From: Methanobacteriota archaeon
GTDB lineage: Archaea; Thermoplasmatota; Thermoplasmata; RBG-16-68-12
Reading direction: 5' to 3'
DNA length: 5,661 bases
Assembly: GCA_005878995.1 (NCBI GenBank)
Contig: VBME01000193.1
Span: forward strand, 1-5,661
Position 1 is the stretch's first letter; every line of letters starts with the position of its first letter. The notes under the pieces were generated by a model. That model had not been told where the DNA came from. It saw nothing but the letters and a program-made list of their open reading frames with translations, and did not search any database. A program made the position numbers and the translations under genes. Below, piece after piece: positions 5,497-5,661 of the stretch.

Positions 5497-5575
5497 CTCG
5501 CTGTCGGCCACGTGTTGTCAACGCCTCAACCCGGGGAAACGTCTCCTCCATCTAGGCCGTGCAGCTTTACAAAGT

Positions 5576-5584
5576 CTTAAATAT
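5576..5584 (+). promoter_or_regulatory. TATA-like box near the window end
   Basis: CTTAAATAT lies in a locally AT-rich stretch, with TTTACAAAG just before it (5566-5574). If it is a plus-strand promoter, transcription would begin near 5602-5607. This suggests another plus-strand gene starts at or just beyond the window edge. The box is partly symmetric in composition, so its direction is not certain. Confidence 0.45.
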
Positions 5585-5599
5585 CGTCGCACAAATACG

Positions 5600-5661
5600 A
5601 TGCCGGGGGAATTTTGGGCTAGTTCGTTAGAGTGCATCCCATCCCTTCTGACAAGGCTAGC
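5600..5661 (+). other. Unresolved start of the next gene, open to the window edge
   Basis: Two plus-strand starts remain open to the end: ATG at 5600 (reads MPGEFWASSLECIPSLLTRL) and GTG at 5632 (reads VHPIPSDKAS). The ATG lies only about 20 nt after the TATA centre at 5580, a little close unless TTTACAAAG is the real box. The GTG lies about 25-30 nt into the predicted transcript and has no Shine-Dalgarno. The minus strand is also open here, reading in from the edge to a TGA at about 5518 with a very Arg-rich end. The stretch could also begin an RNA gene. I cannot choose, and no family is recognisable. Confidence 0.2.

Noticed and set aside
4645..5511. A 288-residue Leu-rich minus-strand open frame opposite the coiled-coil gene
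   Set aside because: The Leu/Glu/Arg codons of the coiled coil read as Leu-rich on the other strand. The COG1340 signature is on the plus strand.
5602..5661. A tRNA gene truncated by the window edge
   Set aside because: The D-arm-like and anticodon-loop-like pieces are present, but no acceptor, D-stem and anticodon-stem pairing could be drawn with standard spacing. The anticodon stem fails at its third pair (C-C).
1..5661. CRISPR array, insertion sequence, transposase or integrase
   Set aside because: No spaced direct repeats, terminal inverted repeats or recombinase motifs were seen on either strand.

Overview
This window is a GC-rich piece of an archaeal chromosome. Three things point to archaea. 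The methionine adenosyltransferase is the archaeal type and not bacterial MetK. The coiled-coil protein has the hallmarks of the archaeal family COG1340. AT-rich TATA-like boxes sit about 25-50 nt ahead of start codons in DNA that is otherwise GC-rich. Several genes look leaderless or nearly so. Together with a Rab/Ras-like small GTPase and a high-GC euryarchaeal flavour, I infer an uncultured member of Thermoplasmatota. The domain is secure, but the phylum is a guess from style and not from alignment.

Layout. Positions 1-800 (+) hold the 3' two thirds of mat (S-adenosylmethionine synthesis). Positions 880-2157 (+) hold glyA (serine hydroxymethyltransferase). These two form a one-carbon/methyl-donor block: GlyA loads one-carbon units on a pterin and Mat makes SAM. 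At 2158 the strand switches, with only one base between the stop codons of glyA and the next gene. The minus strand then carries, in transcription order, a membrane-anchored receptor-like protein (4481-3075), a tiny TPR protein (2970-2701) and a Ras/Rab-like GTPase (2704-2159). The last two overlap by ATGA. A divergent spacer at about 4482-4632 separates this block from a plus-strand coiled-coil protein of the COG1340 type (4633-5496). The final 165 bases hold a TATA-like box and the unresolved beginning (or end) of the next gene.

The most interesting part is the minus-strand trio. The membrane protein has a signal peptide, an ectodomain rich in N-glycosylation sequons, one transmembrane helix, and a cytosolic beta-beta-alpha-beta-beta-alpha domain that looks like a longin/roadblock module, a fold that often works with small GTPases. 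Directly downstream come a TPR adaptor-sized protein and a small GTPase whose catalytic glutamine is replaced by threonine. I propose that this is a compact outside-to-inside GTPase signalling cassette in an archaeon. The order, topology and motifs are visible in the sequence. The functional connection is inference.
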